The notes under the pieces were generated by a model, which did no database searches, was not told the DNA's origin, and saw only the letters and a program-made list of their open reading frames with translations. Positions 8,716 to 17,507 of a stretch of DNA of 64,000 nucleotides are shown piece by piece. Location of the stretch: NCBI RefSeq assembly GCF_024753285.1, contig NZ_JANUGW010000017.1, forward strand, positions 62,001-126,000, given 5' to 3'. Numbering within the stretch: the stretch's first letter is position 1; the number at the start of each line of letters is the position of its first letter. The DNA comes from Massilia pinisoli (GTDB lineage: Bacteria > Pseudomonadota > Gammaproteobacteria > Burkholderiales > Burkholderiaceae_D). A program made the position numbers and the translations under genes.

Positions 8716-9431
8716 GGCTGGCCTCCTTTCTGCGGCTGGCTGCCGCACGCGAGCGGCAGGCGCATGCCGGGCTGGCGCAGCGGACGGGCCGTCGTGACGG
8801 GCAGCGAGGCCAGATAGGCGGCCACGGCCGCGACTTCCGGCTCCGACAGGCTGGACGCGACGAACTGCATGCAGTCCGGCGCCAGCGCCGTGCGCACACC
8901 GAAGCGCCAGGCGCCCAGCTGCGCGCTGACGTAATCGGCGCGCAGGCCCAGGAGGCCGGGGATGCCGGGTTCACGGCCGCCCAGTTCGGCGCCGTGGCAT
9001 GTGATGCACGCGGGGATCTTCTTGGCGGGGATGCCCTGCGTCACGATGCGTTGCCCGTCGCGCACTTGATCCGGCGAGCGCTTGACGGCGGGCTGCACGA
9101 GGGGCGGCGGGTTCAGCGCGGCGAAGTGTTCGGCCATGCGCATCAGGTAGGCGTCGGGCAGGTAGGCGAGCAGGTAGTTCATCGGCACGTACTTGCGCCG
9201 GCCGTCGCGGAATGCCACCAGCTGGTTGTACAGATAGCCGGCCGGCTTGCCCGCGAGCCGCGGGAAATACACGTTTTCCACGCCGCGGCCCTGGGCGCCG
9301 TGGCAGCCGGTGCAGGCTTGCACCCGGGCTTCCATCGTGTCCGGGATGCGGTCGGCCGCCGTCGCCTGCGCGTGCACACAGCCGGTGGCGAGCGCACCGC
9401 TTAGCCCAATTACGCCGAGAATTATCTTCAT
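8712..9431 (-). CDS. Di-haem cytochrome c, first gene of the oxidase operon
   Basis: A 239-residue secreted protein with signal peptide (MKIILGVIGLSGALATGCVHA) and two haem-binding motifs, CTGCH near residue 40 and CITCH near residue 145, in tandem c4-like domains. The presence of GC within the signal raises the possibility of lipidation, but the context is not a clean lipobox. It resembles the cytochrome at 4250-5047 in domain plan. It is the first gene of a minus-strand operon of six overlapping or abutting genes ending at 4250. The promoter must lie in 9432-9592, where I see no recognisable FNR box. It probably carries electrons to the oxidase. Confidence 0.87.
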   Translation of the reverse strand: MKIILGVIGLSGALATGCVHAQATAADRIPDTMEARVQACTGCHGAQGRGVENVYFPRLAGKPAGYLYNQLVAFRDGRRKYVPMNYLLAYLPDAYLMRMAEHFAALNPPPLVQPAVKRSPDQVRDGQRIVTQGIPAKKIPACITCHGAELGGREPGIPGLLGLRADYVSAQLGAWRFGVRTALAPDCMQFVASSLSEPEVAAVAAYLASLPVTTARPLRQPGMRLPLACGSQPQKGGQP

Positions 9432-9524
9432 TGAATAAACCCCGCAGCCTGGTCGCGCCCGATCCGAAATCTAGCACGCGCGGGCCATGGGGCGACGCAC
9501 CGTTGTGCGAACCGGAGGATTTGC

Positions 9525-9546
9525 GCGGCCGCCGGAGGGCGGCCGC
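9525..9546. terminator. Strong GC hairpin 3' of the GH74 gene
   Basis: GCGGCCGCC (9525-9533) and GGCGGCCGC (9538-9546) form a perfect 9-bp stem with a 4-base loop, about 47 bases beyond the stop codon of the GH74 gene on the minus strand. There is no T-run, so it is either a terminator needing no U-tract or simply a stable 3' end. It also separates the GH74 gene from the cytochrome operon. Confidence 0.45.
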
Positions 9547-9592
9547 AAGACGGGGAGCTGGGGGTGGGCAGCGGTGCGCGCTGCGTTTCGGC

Positions 9593-11863
9593 TTACTGGG
9601 TCGACGTGCCGACCACCAGCCCGCGCGCACCGATGTAGACGGTGCCGAAGACCTTCGGATCGCCCGTGATCACCGACGAGGCGCCGTACTGGTGCTGGGC
9701 GTCGTCGATGCGGATCCAGTTCGCGCCCATGTCGGTGGAGCGGAAGATACCTTGCACGCCGCCCACGGTGCCGGACAGGTACATTGCCGGATACGTGGCG
9801 CCGGCCGCCGCCTTGCCGAAGCCCAGTCCTTTCGCCGCGCTCACGTTGGCCAGCTTGGTCCAGGCGCCGCGGCCCCAGTCGCGGTTGTGGTACAGGCCTT
9901 GCCAGTTCACGAGCCACACGTCACCCGCGACGCCGACGGGCGTTACGAGTTTATCGGACCATGTCGGAATGCCGTTCGTGCTGGTGCTGGAGTTCGCCGT
10001 CCACCAGCTGGCGCCCCGGTTGTTGCTGAGATAGAGGATGCCAGGCTGGCGGTCGTACGCGTAGAACACGGTCGGATCGGCGCCGTCCGCGGTGATCAGC
10101 GCGGATTGCGGGACCCCGATCGTCTGCCACGAGTTGCCCATGTCCGTCGAGCGCACGGTCGGCGCATCCCACGTCGACCAGATGATGGACGTCGTGGCGG
10201 GGTTCGTGCTGGTGTCCGTCGATATCGCGACATAACCACCACCCTGGGTCGACGGGCCATTGCTGCCGAACGCGTTCCAGCTGTAGCCGCCGTTGTAGGA
10301 GACGGCGCCGAGCGCCGAGCTGCCGCCGTTGCCGACGCGGACCACGAGCCGGGAGTCGGTGCGCGCGTAGTCGAGCGAATCGGTGTCCTTGCAGGATGGC
10401 CCGGTGAACGTGTTGGGCGGCGCGGTCTTGACGTCGTAATGCACGAAGCCGCAGATATCGCCGGCGCCGCTCAGCACGGGATACGCGTTCCACACGTTGG
10501 GCACAGGCGATTTAAGGTCGAGGATGGCCGTCTCCTCGACGCCGTTCTCGCCATAGGCCCAGTTGGTGCTGGCCGCCGTCAGGTTCTTCGTCTCCCAGAT
10601 ACCACCGCCGAAGCTGACGAAGGCGTGGTTGACGTCGTACGGGTCGAGCAGAGAGCCGCCCCAGTTGCCGAAGTCGGTGACCGGGCCGTTGGTCGCATTC
10701 CACGGGGCCGCGCTCGTGTCGAAGCTGGCGTGCGGCAGGATGTCGGTCCACGTGGCGCCGCCGTCCGTCGTGCGGTACATGGTCTCGACCTGGGCACCGT
10801 TCCACGCGTACCAGTCGATCGTGTTCACGGTCAGCCAGCCCGGGCGCCACGGATCCACCGACAGGCCCGCGAAGCCGTACGGCTTGGGACTCGCGGCGCC
10901 GGGCGGCGTGATGCTGGTCCACTGGTCCTGGCCGCTCTGCACGTTGATCTTCCAGACCTCGCCGTCGACCAGGCCGCCGGGCCCATAGTTATTGCCTTGC
11001 CACGTGGCCGCGCGCGAGAACGTCACGTAAAGATAGCCGTCCGGGCCGATCTGGCCGCGCTGCGGGAACAAGCCGGTGCCTGCGGAGCTCCACAGCGGCG
11101 TCCACGAATTGCCGCCGTCGCTGCTCTTGTAGATCGTGTTGCGCGCGTTCGCGGCCGACTGCGTGTTCACGCCGGCGTAGAGGATCGGCGTCGCATTGCC
11201 GTTCGTGCCCGACCCCTTGTGGAAGGCGATGAAGGCGACGCCGGCGCCCGTGCCGTCGCTCGTCAGGACGTTGAAGTTCGGCAGCCGGCTCCAATGCGCG
11301 CCGCCGTCCGTGCTCTTCCAGATGCCGTTGGTCGACGCGTTCGCCGTCGAGTTGCCGGTGCCGTAGAACAGGATGTTGCCGTTGTTCGGATCGACCTGCA
11401 GGCGCTCGCCGACCTGGCGTCCGTATTCGTTGCCGCCCGTCGAAAACGGCAGCGCCAGCGTGGTGAACGTGCGGCCCTGGTCGTTCGAGGCCATGAAGAT
11501 GCCTTTCTGGCTGCCGTCGCCGTACCCGCCGCCGCCGATCATGTAGAACTTGCTGGTATTGTTCGGATCGATGGCAATCGTGTCGACGCCCATCGCGTAG
11601 CCGAGGCTGGGCGGCAGCCAGTCGTTCAATGCGATCCACGTGCTCGTCGCGGCGTCGTAGCGGTAGGCGCCGCCGACGTCCGTCTTGGCGTAGAACAGGC
11701 CTTTCTGGCCCGGGTGGGCGAGCATGCCGTCGACGTAGCCCGAGCCGCCGATCTTCACGTTACTCCAGGTATAGGTCGGCGCGGCCGCGGCGTCGGACAT
11801 GGTCGCCGTGCCGAACGCCGCCAGCAGGGCCATCGTCACGCCCGTGGATGCAAGCAGTTTCAT
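9593..11863 (-). CDS. Secreted GH74-family xyloglucanase-like glycoside hydrolase
   Basis: GH74 enzymes cut the beta-1,4-glucan backbone of xyloglucan with a pair of seven-bladed propeller domains. The 756-residue product has a signal peptide ending around SDAAAAPTY and starts the mature protein with WSNVKIGGSGYVDGMLAHP, then TDVGGAYRYD, a signature seen in the family. Repeated BNR/Asp-box-like blades (SSDGGNSWTP, TTDGGATWTD, STDMGNSWQT, STDMGANWIR) run through it. Length is as expected for a full catalytic module without a cellulose-binding domain. Upstream in-frame extensions are ignored because MKLLAST begins the signal. It stands alone, divergent from a sulfate-binding protein gene. It fits the fucosidase, GH31 and galactosidase genes elsewhere in the window as a xyloglucan set. 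Confidence 0.9.
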   Translation of the reverse strand: MKLLASTGVTMALLAAFGTATMSDAAAAPTYTWSNVKIGGSGYVDGMLAHPGQKGLFYAKTDVGGAYRYDAATSTWIALNDWLPPSLGYAMGVDTIAIDPNNTSKFYMIGGGGYGDGSQKGIFMASNDQGRTFTTLALPFSTGGNEYGRQVGERLQVDPNNGNILFYGTGNSTANASTNGIWKSTDGGAHWSRLPNFNVLTSDGTGAGVAFIAFHKGSGTNGNATPILYAGVNTQSAANARNTIYKSSDGGNSWTPLWSSAGTGLFPQRGQIGPDGYLYVTFSRAATWQGNNYGPGGLVDGEVWKINVQSGQDQWTSITPPGAASPKPYGFAGLSVDPWRPGWLTVNTIDWYAWNGAQVETMYRTTDGGATWTDILPHASFDTSAAPWNATNGPVTDFGNWGGSLLDPYDVNHAFVSFGGGIWETKNLTAASTNWAYGENGVEETAILDLKSPVPNVWNAYPVLSGAGDICGFVHYDVKTAPPNTFTGPSCKDTDSLDYARTDSRLVVRVGNGGSSALGAVSYNGGYSWNAFGSNGPSTQGGGYVAISTDTSTNPATTSIIWSTWDAPTVRSTDMGNSWQTIGVPQSALITADGADPTVFYAYDRQPGILYLSNNRGASWWTANSSTSTNGIPTWSDKLVTPVGVAGDVWLVNWQGLYHNRDWGRGAWTKLANVSAAKGLGFGKAAAGATYPAMYLSGTVGGVQGIFRSTDMGANWIRIDDAQHQYGASSVITGDPKVFGTVYIGARGLVVGTSTQ

Positions 11864-12137
11864 TTTGTTCTCGCTTTCGTCGGATGAAGGAGTGTCCCGG
11901 CGTCTCCGTGCCGGTAATGACTTCGGTCGCAAATCTATCGAAAAGTCACCGCGGATGATTGTGCGCCCGCCCGCGATCGCTCTTCCATCGCGAAATCCGT
12001 CAGCCGGTGCACGAAATCCCGTGACGACGCCGCTCTCGCGATATGAAGAAACCGGATAAGCAAGACCGAAAGTATTCGTTCGCATTCCGGTCCGCCGTGC
12101 TTACGCTGTGGCTTCCGAACCCTGAAGAGAGAACAAG

Positions 12138-13142
12138 ATGCTGGTAAAAAAACTGATCCAGGCCACCCTGGCCATCGCCCTCGTTGCCCCGACCGTGCAT
12201 GCGGCCGACGTCACCCTGCTGAACGTGTCGTACGACCCCACGCGCGAGCTGTACCAGGACGTGGGCAAGGCGTTCGCCGCGAAGTGGAAGGCGCAGACGG
12301 GCGACAACGTCACGTTCAAGGCGTCGCACGGCGGCTCGGGCAAGCAGGCGCGGTCCGTGATCGACGGCCTGCAAGCGGACGTCGTGACGCTGGCGCTCGC
12401 ATGGGACATCGACGAGATCGCCGAGCGCGGCCTCGTCGCCAAGGATTGGCAGAAGCGCCTGCAGCACAACAGCTCGCCGTACAACTCGACGATCGTGTTC
12501 CTCGTCCGCAAAGGCAACCCGAAAGGCATCCATGACTGGAACGACCTGATCAAGCCGGGCGTGCAGGTGATCACGCCGAATCCGAAGACGTCGGGCGGCG
12601 CGCGCTGGAACTACCTGGCCGCGTGGGGCAACGCGCTGAAGCAGCCGGGCGGCAGCGAAGCGAAGGCGCGCGACTACGTGGCGAAACTGTTCAAGAACGT
12701 GCCCGTCCTCGATTCCGGCGCCCGCGGCGCGACGACCACGTTCGTCGAGCGCGGCATCGGCGACGTGCTGATCGCGTGGGAAAACGAAGCGATCCTCGCC
12801 ATCAAGGAACTGGGCCCGGACAAGTTCGAGATCGTCGCGCCGAAGCAGAGCATCCTGGCCGAGCCGCCTGTGGCCGTTGTCGACAAGGTCGTCGACAAGC
12901 GCGGCACGCGCAAGGTGGCGGAAGCGTACCTGCAATTCCTGTACACGGACGAGGGCCAGGACATCATCGCGAAGAACTACTATCGGCCGATCAATGCGCA
13001 GGTCGCACAAAAATATGCGGCGCAGTTCCCGAAAGTGAGCCTGTTCACCATCAACGACGTGTTCGGCGGCTGGACGAAGGCGCAGAAGACGCACTTCGCG
13101 GACGGCGGCACGTTCGACCAGCTGTACCAGCCGGGCAAATAA
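12138..13142 (+). CDS. Periplasmic sulfate-binding protein of an ABC transporter
   Basis: Binds sulfate in the periplasm and hands it to a CysTWA permease. The 334-residue protein has a signal peptide cut near VHAAD, then VTLLNVSYDPTRELYQ, the invariant start of Sbp/CysP proteins. SHGGSGKQARSVIDGLQADVVTLAL forms the anion site, and PKTSGGARWNYLAAWG, ARGATTTFVERGIGDVLIAWENEA and FTINDVFGGWTKAQ follow. All are diagnostic of the family. Sbp and CysP cannot be separated with confidence here. Unusually, no permease or ATPase gene is adjacent: the next gene is convergent and unrelated. The ATG follows GAAGAGAGAACAAG. Expression is presumably CysB-controlled but I could not define a site. Confidence 0.93.
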   Translation: MLVKKLIQATLAIALVAPTVHAADVTLLNVSYDPTRELYQDVGKAFAAKWKAQTGDNVTFKASHGGSGKQARSVIDGLQADVVTLALAWDIDEIAERGLVAKDWQKRLQHNSSPYNSTIVFLVRKGNPKGIHDWNDLIKPGVQVITPNPKTSGGARWNYLAAWGNALKQPGGSEAKARDYVAKLFKNVPVLDSGARGATTTFVERGIGDVLIAWENEAILAIKELGPDKFEIVAPKQSILAEPPVAVVDKVVDKRGTRKVAEAYLQFLYTDEGQDIIAKNYYRPINAQVAQKYAAQFPKVSLFTINDVFGGWTKAQKTHFADGGTFDQLYQPGK

Positions 13143-13146
13143 GGCG

Positions 13147-13605
13147 TCAGCGGGGGTGGCGCGGGGGACAGGTCCCGCGCACGCTCGTGCAGGCGGCGTA
13201 ATGCTTCAACTCGCCGATGCGGTCTTCCGTCATCTCCTGCTTGCAGATCGATACCACCATCGGGTGCATGCTGCCGCCCTCGACGTCGGACGCGGAAAAC
13301 GCGCAGTCGCGATCGCGGAAGGCGATCCACGCACGCTGGGCTGCGACGAGCTTGTTCAGGTCGCGCTCGTCGAGATTGTTCTTCAGGTCGCGATAGGCAT
13401 CGTTCAGTTCCAGGTCCCGCTCGATGAAATGGTATTCGGCGCACCAGGTCATCGATCGCTGCGCGCCATCGCAGCTGTCGAGCAGTTCTTTCTCCGTCAC
13501 GTACGTGACGCCGGTGCGGCGGACGAATTCCTTCATCACACGGTCGTTGCCCGCTTGGGCGTACGGAATGCTCAGGAGTAGCAACAGGGATAGCGCAATT
13601 TTCAT
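13147..13605 (-). CDS. LprI/DUF1311-family periplasmic protein
   Basis: A 152-residue exported protein with signal peptide (MKIALSLLLLLSIPYAQA). The C-terminal half carries the DUF1311/LprI pattern: a cysteine pair, LNDAYRDL, then LVAAQRAWIAFRDRDCAF and further cysteines toward the end. LprI of mycobacteria inhibits lysozyme, but most proteobacterial members are uncharacterised, so only the family is claimed. It converges on the sulfate-binding gene with four bases between stop codons. Confidence 0.8.
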   Translation of the reverse strand: MKIALSLLLLLSIPYAQAGNDRVMKEFVRRTGVTYVTEKELLDSCDGAQRSMTWCAEYHFIERDLELNDAYRDLKNNLDERDLNKLVAAQRAWIAFRDRDCAFSASDVEGGSMHPMVVSICKQEMTEDRIGELKHYAACTSVRGTCPPRHPR

Positions 13606-13854
13606 CGATGGGCCCCAGTGAGAACAGTCGTGTTCGGAGCAGCGCGAGCGCGTCGGCCCGCGCTGTCAGGATGGCCCAGTGTATGGCGGATGTTGCCTAA
13701 TCGCAAGTATTGCGGAGATGTCAGCGATGACGAAACTCGGCGGGGCCGGGGGAGCCGGCCCGCGTCGTGGCGCAGGCCGAGAACTGTTTCCGACGATTGC
13801 GGCGGGCCACGGCCACCACGAGAGCATGCTGGCGAAGGGCAGCTGGTTCGCGCA

Positions 13855-15060
13855 TCAGGCGGGCGACCACGCCTGAGGCACGGGCGCCAATGTGCGCAGC
13901 CGCAGCGAGATCAGCATCGCCGCGCCGAGCAGGACACCCAGCAGCGCCACGACGCCGCCCCAGCCGCCATGCGCCCACAGGATGCCGCTCGCCCACCCGA
14001 CGACGCTGGAGCCGAGGTAGTAGCAGCACAGGTACAGCGCGGAGGCAAGGGCCTGCTGCGTGCGGGCGCGCCGGCCCACCCAGCTGCTGGCGATCGAATG
14101 CGAGGCGAAGAAGCCGAACGTGTAGATGGCCATGCCCGCGACGATGAGGACCACGTTGTGGGACAAGGTCAGCAGCAGGCCCGCGACCATGAACGCCATC
14201 ACGGTCCACAGCACGTGGCGCCGGCCCAGGCGGTCGGCGCGGCGCCCGGCCCACGTGGCGCTGAAGATCCCCAGCAGGTACAGCAGCGAGATGCCGCCGA
14301 CGACGCTCTGGCGCAGCCCGAACGGCGCGCCGAGCAGGCGAAAGCCGATGAAGTTGTAGGCGCTGACGAAGCATCCCATCAACAGGAACGACAGCGCGAA
14401 CAGCCACGGCAGCCCATCGTCGCCGAGGTGGCGGCGCAGGCCGTGCAGCATCGCCGCGATGCCGCCGGACGACGGCCGGAAGCGGGTTGATGCCGGCAGG
14501 CTGCGCCAGAATTCGGCGGCGCCCAGCAGGCCCATGACACCGAGCACGCCCACGGCGACGCGCCACGAGAAGAAATCGGACAGGACGGCTGCCAGCATCC
14601 GTCCGGCCATCCCGCCGAACGCGTTGCCGCTGATGTACAGTCCCATCGACGCCCCGAGGGCGGCCGGCTCGATCTCCTCGCTCAGATAGGCCATCGCGAC
14701 GGCGGGCATGCCGCCCATCGCAAGGCCCAGCAAGGTGCGTGCGACGAGCAGCTGCGTGTAGCTCTGCGCGAACGCCGACAGCACGCTCATCAGGCCGGAC
14801 ACGACGAGCGCGGCGACCATCATCGGCTTGCGCCCGACGCGGTCGGACAGCACCGACGAGAACAGCAGCGACACGGCCAGCGCCGCGGTCGACAGCGACA
14901 GCGACAGGCTGCTTTGCGCGGGTGTCAGCGCGAATTCCTGCGCCAGCAACGGCAGCAGCGGCTGCACGCTGTACAGCAGGGCGAAGCAGGAAAAACCGCC
15001 GAAGAACAGGGCGCGGTTGGTGCTGCGGTACGAGGGCGGCGAGGCGGGAAGGCTGGACAT
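13855..15060 (-). CDS. MFS transporter, YnfM-like drug/metabolite exporter
   Basis: A 401-residue twelve-helix major facilitator. The loop 2-3 signature DRVGRKPMM and its repeat DRLGRRH in the second half are visible, with FFGGFSCFALLYSVQPLLPLLAQEF in helix 1, which is typical of the YnfM/AraJ-type branch. The substrate is unknown. I choose the ATG at 15060. A GTG at 15108 would add 16 hydrophilic residues and would leave only 54 bases for both divergent promoters. It faces a LysR regulator, and that arrangement usually means the regulator controls this transporter. Confidence 0.87.
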   Translation of the reverse strand: MSSLPASPPSYRSTNRALFFGGFSCFALLYSVQPLLPLLAQEFALTPAQSSLSLSLSTAALAVSLLFSSVLSDRVGRKPMMVAALVVSGLMSVLSAFAQSYTQLLVARTLLGLAMGGMPAVAMAYLSEEIEPAALGASMGLYISGNAFGGMAGRMLAAVLSDFFSWRVAVGVLGVMGLLGAAEFWRSLPASTRFRPSSGGIAAMLHGLRRHLGDDGLPWLFALSFLLMGCFVSAYNFIGFRLLGAPFGLRQSVVGGISLLYLLGIFSATWAGRRADRLGRRHVLWTVMAFMVAGLLLTLSHNVVLIVAGMAIYTFGFFASHSIASSWVGRRARTQQALASALYLCCYYLGSSVVGWASGILWAHGGWGGVVALLGVLLGAAMLISLRLRTLAPVPQAWSPA

Positions 15061-15142
15061 GGCGGCGGGACGGTGGAAGCAGTGCGAGGTCCCATCGTAG
15101 GATTGCACGAACTATGTGTCCAATATATATTTGTGGCGTTAC

Positions 15143-15161
15143 TTATCGCTTAAACAGATAA
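15143..15161. promoter_or_regulatory. LysR-type T-N11-A operator candidate
   Basis: TTATC (15143-15147) and GATAA (15157-15161) form a perfect inverted repeat around 9 bases, giving the T-N11-A core typical of LysR-family binding sites. It lies between the divergent MFS and LysR genes, one base before the LysR start codon, consistent with autorepression and control of the transporter. Confidence 0.5.
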
Positions 15162-15162
15162 C

Positions 15163-16068
15163 ATGGAACTCAGGCACTTGCGTTACTTCGTGGCCGTCGC
15201 GGAAGAGCTGAGCTTCACGCGGGCCGCGGAACGGCTGCACATCGGCCAGCCGCCGCTGAGCCAGCAGATCCAGGCGCTGGAACACGAGATCGGTGCTCGG
15301 CTATTCGAGCGCAACAAGCGGCGCGTGCTGCTGACGGAAGCGGGCCGGCTGTTCCTGGCCGACGCGCGGCGCGTGCTGGCGTTGTCCGACCAGGCGAAAG
15401 AAACGGCCCGGCGCGCGCACCTGGGCGAGGCGGGCGAGCTGCGGGTGGGGTTCACGTTCTCGACGCCGTTCACGCCGCTGTTCGCGAACGTCGTGCGGCG
15501 CTACCGCCAGCGCTACCCCGACGTGCTGCTGACGTTCCACGAGGTCGCCACGCAGCCGCAGCTGACGCGCATCGAGGCGCGCGAGCTGGACGTCGGCTTC
15601 GTCCGCCCGGCCTCCATGCCGCTGCCGCGGTCGGTGGCGCTGACGATGCTGCGCCGCGACCCGCTGCGGCTCGTGCTGCCGGCGGGTTCGCCGCTGGCGC
15701 GCAAGAAGTCGATCGCCGTGAAAGACCTGGCCGGCCAGGCTTTCGTCGTGTTCCCGAAGGATGCGGGCACGGGCATTTATCACCAGATCTTCGACCTGTG
15801 CCGCGCCGCGGGCTTCACGCCCGACATCGCGATGGAGGCGGGCGAGCCGTCGACGATCATCGGCCTCGTCGCCGCCGGCTGCGGGATCTCGCTGCTGCCG
15901 AGCTCGTTCGAAGGTATCCATATGGACGGGATCGTGTACAGGCCGCTGGCCGACCCGGAGGCGACGACGGCGATGCTTCTCGCGCGTCACGCGGAAGGGG
16001 GCGGGCCGCTCGTGGATGCGTTCGTCGCATTGGCGGAGGCTGCGGCGGCGGAACGGTCGTCTTCGTGA
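15163..16068 (+). CDS. LysR-family transcriptional regulator
   Basis: A 301-residue regulator with an N-terminal winged helix-turn-helix (MELRHLRYFVAVAEELSFTR, then LHIGQPPLSQQIQALEHEIG and ARLFERNKRRVLLTEAG). A periplasmic-binding-fold effector domain covers about residues 90-295. The branch resembles BenM/CatM/AlsR-type activators (HLRYFVAVAEELSFTRAAERLHIGQ), many of which respond to organic acids or aromatics, but the ligand here is unknown. Divergent from the MFS exporter across a 102-base intergenic region that holds a LysR-type site. Confidence 0.92.
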   Translation: MELRHLRYFVAVAEELSFTRAAERLHIGQPPLSQQIQALEHEIGARLFERNKRRVLLTEAGRLFLADARRVLALSDQAKETARRAHLGEAGELRVGFTFSTPFTPLFANVVRRYRQRYPDVLLTFHEVATQPQLTRIEARELDVGFVRPASMPLPRSVALTMLRRDPLRLVLPAGSPLARKKSIAVKDLAGQAFVVFPKDAGTGIYHQIFDLCRAAGFTPDIAMEAGEPSTIIGLVAAGCGISLLPSSFEGIHMDGIVYRPLADPEATTAMLLARHAEGGGPLVDAFVALAEAAAAERSSS

Positions 16069-16189
16069 TAATGCGTGAGTATTTCCGGTCGGGCGGAGTG
16101 ATATGGTGGCGTATTGTTAGGCCGTCACACCCGGCCGCATCGGCTCGCCCGCAGCACTCATCCACCCATCACGACCAAGGACTCCAATC

Positions 16190-16912
16190 TTGCGCCTGCA
16201 CCATCTCCTCGCCGCCAGCATCCTGCTCTGCCAAGCGGTGCCGTCCCACGCCGGCACCGACAATCCGCCAGCGGCATCCGCACGCGCCGCCGAAGCGGAA
16301 CAGCAGCAACAGGTGGACGCCGCGGCCCGGCTGCTGCAGCAGGGCAAGCCGGCCGAGGCGATCGACGGCGTCGACAAGGTGATCGCGCACTTCGAGGCGC
16401 TGCGCAAGGACAAGACGGACCTCGCGTACTGCGCCCGCAGCCCGGCGGAATACCTCGTCTATCTGCTGCAGGCCACCAAGGACGGGACCCCCGCCAGCGT
16501 GTACGGCCCCGCGTGGTGCGATGCGTACTTCCTGCGCGGGTATGCGCTGATCGAGCTGGGCCGCATCGGCGAGGCCCGCGCGGCGCTCGAGCGGGCCGTC
16601 CAGCTGGCGCCCCGGGAAGCGCATTACCGTTCCGAACTCGCTGAGCTGTATGCGCGCGAAAAAAATTGGGACGAAGCCCTTGCAGCGTTCGATGCGTCCG
16701 CTAAAGTGGCGGAAGAATCCGTGGACAAGGAGCACAATAATGCGGAGCTGGGCAGGGCGCTGCGCGGCAAGGGATTCGTACTCGTCGAATTGGCCAAGCT
16801 CGACGAGGCCGAGGCCATGTACCGTCGGTGCCTGGAGATCGACCCCGCCGACAGGAAGGCGATGAACGAACTGCGCTACGTGCTGCAGCGCCGCCAATCC
16901 AGTCAACATTGA
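16190..16912 (+). CDS. Exported TPR-repeat protein
   Basis: A 240-residue protein with a signal peptide (LHHLLAASILLCQAVPSHAG). Helical repeats follow: one around RLLQQGKPAEAIDGVDKVIA, one around AYALIELGRIGEARAALERAVQLAP-type sequence, and the last GFVLVELAKLDEAEAMYRRCLEIDP, which are classic tetratricopeptide repeats. TPR proteins act as interaction scaffolds, and no partner is evident. The start is a TTG with AAGGA eight bases upstream; no ATG lies at the signal peptide start. Alone between LysR and the VOC gene. Confidence 0.78.
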   Translation: MRLHHLLAASILLCQAVPSHAGTDNPPAASARAAEAEQQQQVDAAARLLQQGKPAEAIDGVDKVIAHFEALRKDKTDLAYCARSPAEYLVYLLQATKDGTPASVYGPAWCDAYFLRGYALIELGRIGEARAALERAVQLAPREAHYRSELAELYAREKNWDEALAAFDASAKVAEESVDKEHNNAELGRALRGKGFVLVELAKLDEAEAMYRRCLEIDPADRKAMNELRYVLQRRQSSQH

Positions 16913-16949
16913 CGGCGCCGCGCGCCGGACGGGAACGCAAGGAGACATC

Positions 16950-17396
16950 ATGGCAGTGAAACGGTTGGACAACGTCGGCATCGTCGTCGAGGATCTCGAT
17001 GGCGCCATCGCGTTTTTCAAGGAACTCGGCCTCGAGCTGGAAGGACGCGCGCCGATCGACGGCGAGTGGGCGGGCCGCATCACCGGTGTGCACGGCCAGC
17101 GCGTCGAGATCGCCATGATGCGCACGCCGGACGGTCACAGCCGGCTCGAGCTGTCCCGCTTCATCGCGCCGCCGGTGGCCGACGACCACCGCCGCGCGCC
17201 CGTGAACGCCCTCGGTTACCTGCGCGTGATGTTCGCCGTGGACGACCTCGACGATACGCTCGCGCGCCTGCGCCCGCACGGCATGGAACTCGTCGGCGAC
17301 GTGGTCGACTATGCGAACGTGTATCGGCTCTGCTATATCCGCGGCCCGGAAGGCATCCTCCTCGGCCTCGCCCAGGAACTCGGGGGCGGCGCCTGA
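16950..17396 (+). CDS. VOC-superfamily (glyoxalase/bleomycin-resistance fold) protein
   Basis: A 148-residue protein of the vicinal-oxygen-chelate fold. It opens with RLDNVGIVVEDLDGAIAFFKELG, giving the first metal-ligand region, and repeats the beta-alpha-beta unit in the second half (YLRVMFAVDDLDDTLARL ... GPEGILLGLAQELG with a closing glutamate ligand). Members include glyoxalase I, methylmalonyl-CoA epimerase and dioxygenases; nothing here selects among them. An AAGGAG site precedes the ATG. It ends 111 bases before the fucose operon and shares no regulatory element with it. Confidence 0.83.
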   Translation: MAVKRLDNVGIVVEDLDGAIAFFKELGLELEGRAPIDGEWAGRITGVHGQRVEIAMMRTPDGHSRLELSRFIAPPVADDHRRAPVNALGYLRVMFAVDDLDDTLARLRPHGMELVGDVVDYANVYRLCYIRGPEGILLGLAQELGGGA

Positions 17397-17455
17397 GCTG
17401 TTGTAAGTGTCGCCCGTTTGCTGCACTGCAGCGAAGCAAATGGTCGTATGTTTTG

Positions 17456-17472
17456 AATTTATAGAATACAAT
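17456..17472. promoter_or_regulatory. Fucose-regulon operator candidate, copy 1
   Basis: AATTTATAGAATACAAT, identical over 17 bp to a second copy at 24377-24393 and flanked in both by TTTT(G/A) on the left and (T/G)CG on the right. This copy lies 35 bases before the first gene of the fucose operon. The reverse strand reads ATTGTATTC, a half-site style common for GntR/FCD regulators, and here GAATT/AATTC arms surround it. The likely binder is the GntR protein encoded at 25568. Confidence 0.65.
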
Positions 17473-17507
17473 TCGTGACGAACTGAAGTCATCAACAAAG
17501 GATCGTC

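Noticed and set aside
13618..14490. Plus-strand frame of 290 codons after the LprI gene
   Set aside because: It is antisense to the MFS transporter, is low-complexity (Gln, Arg, Ala, Gly) and has no domain, so the gap 13606-13854 is left without a gene.
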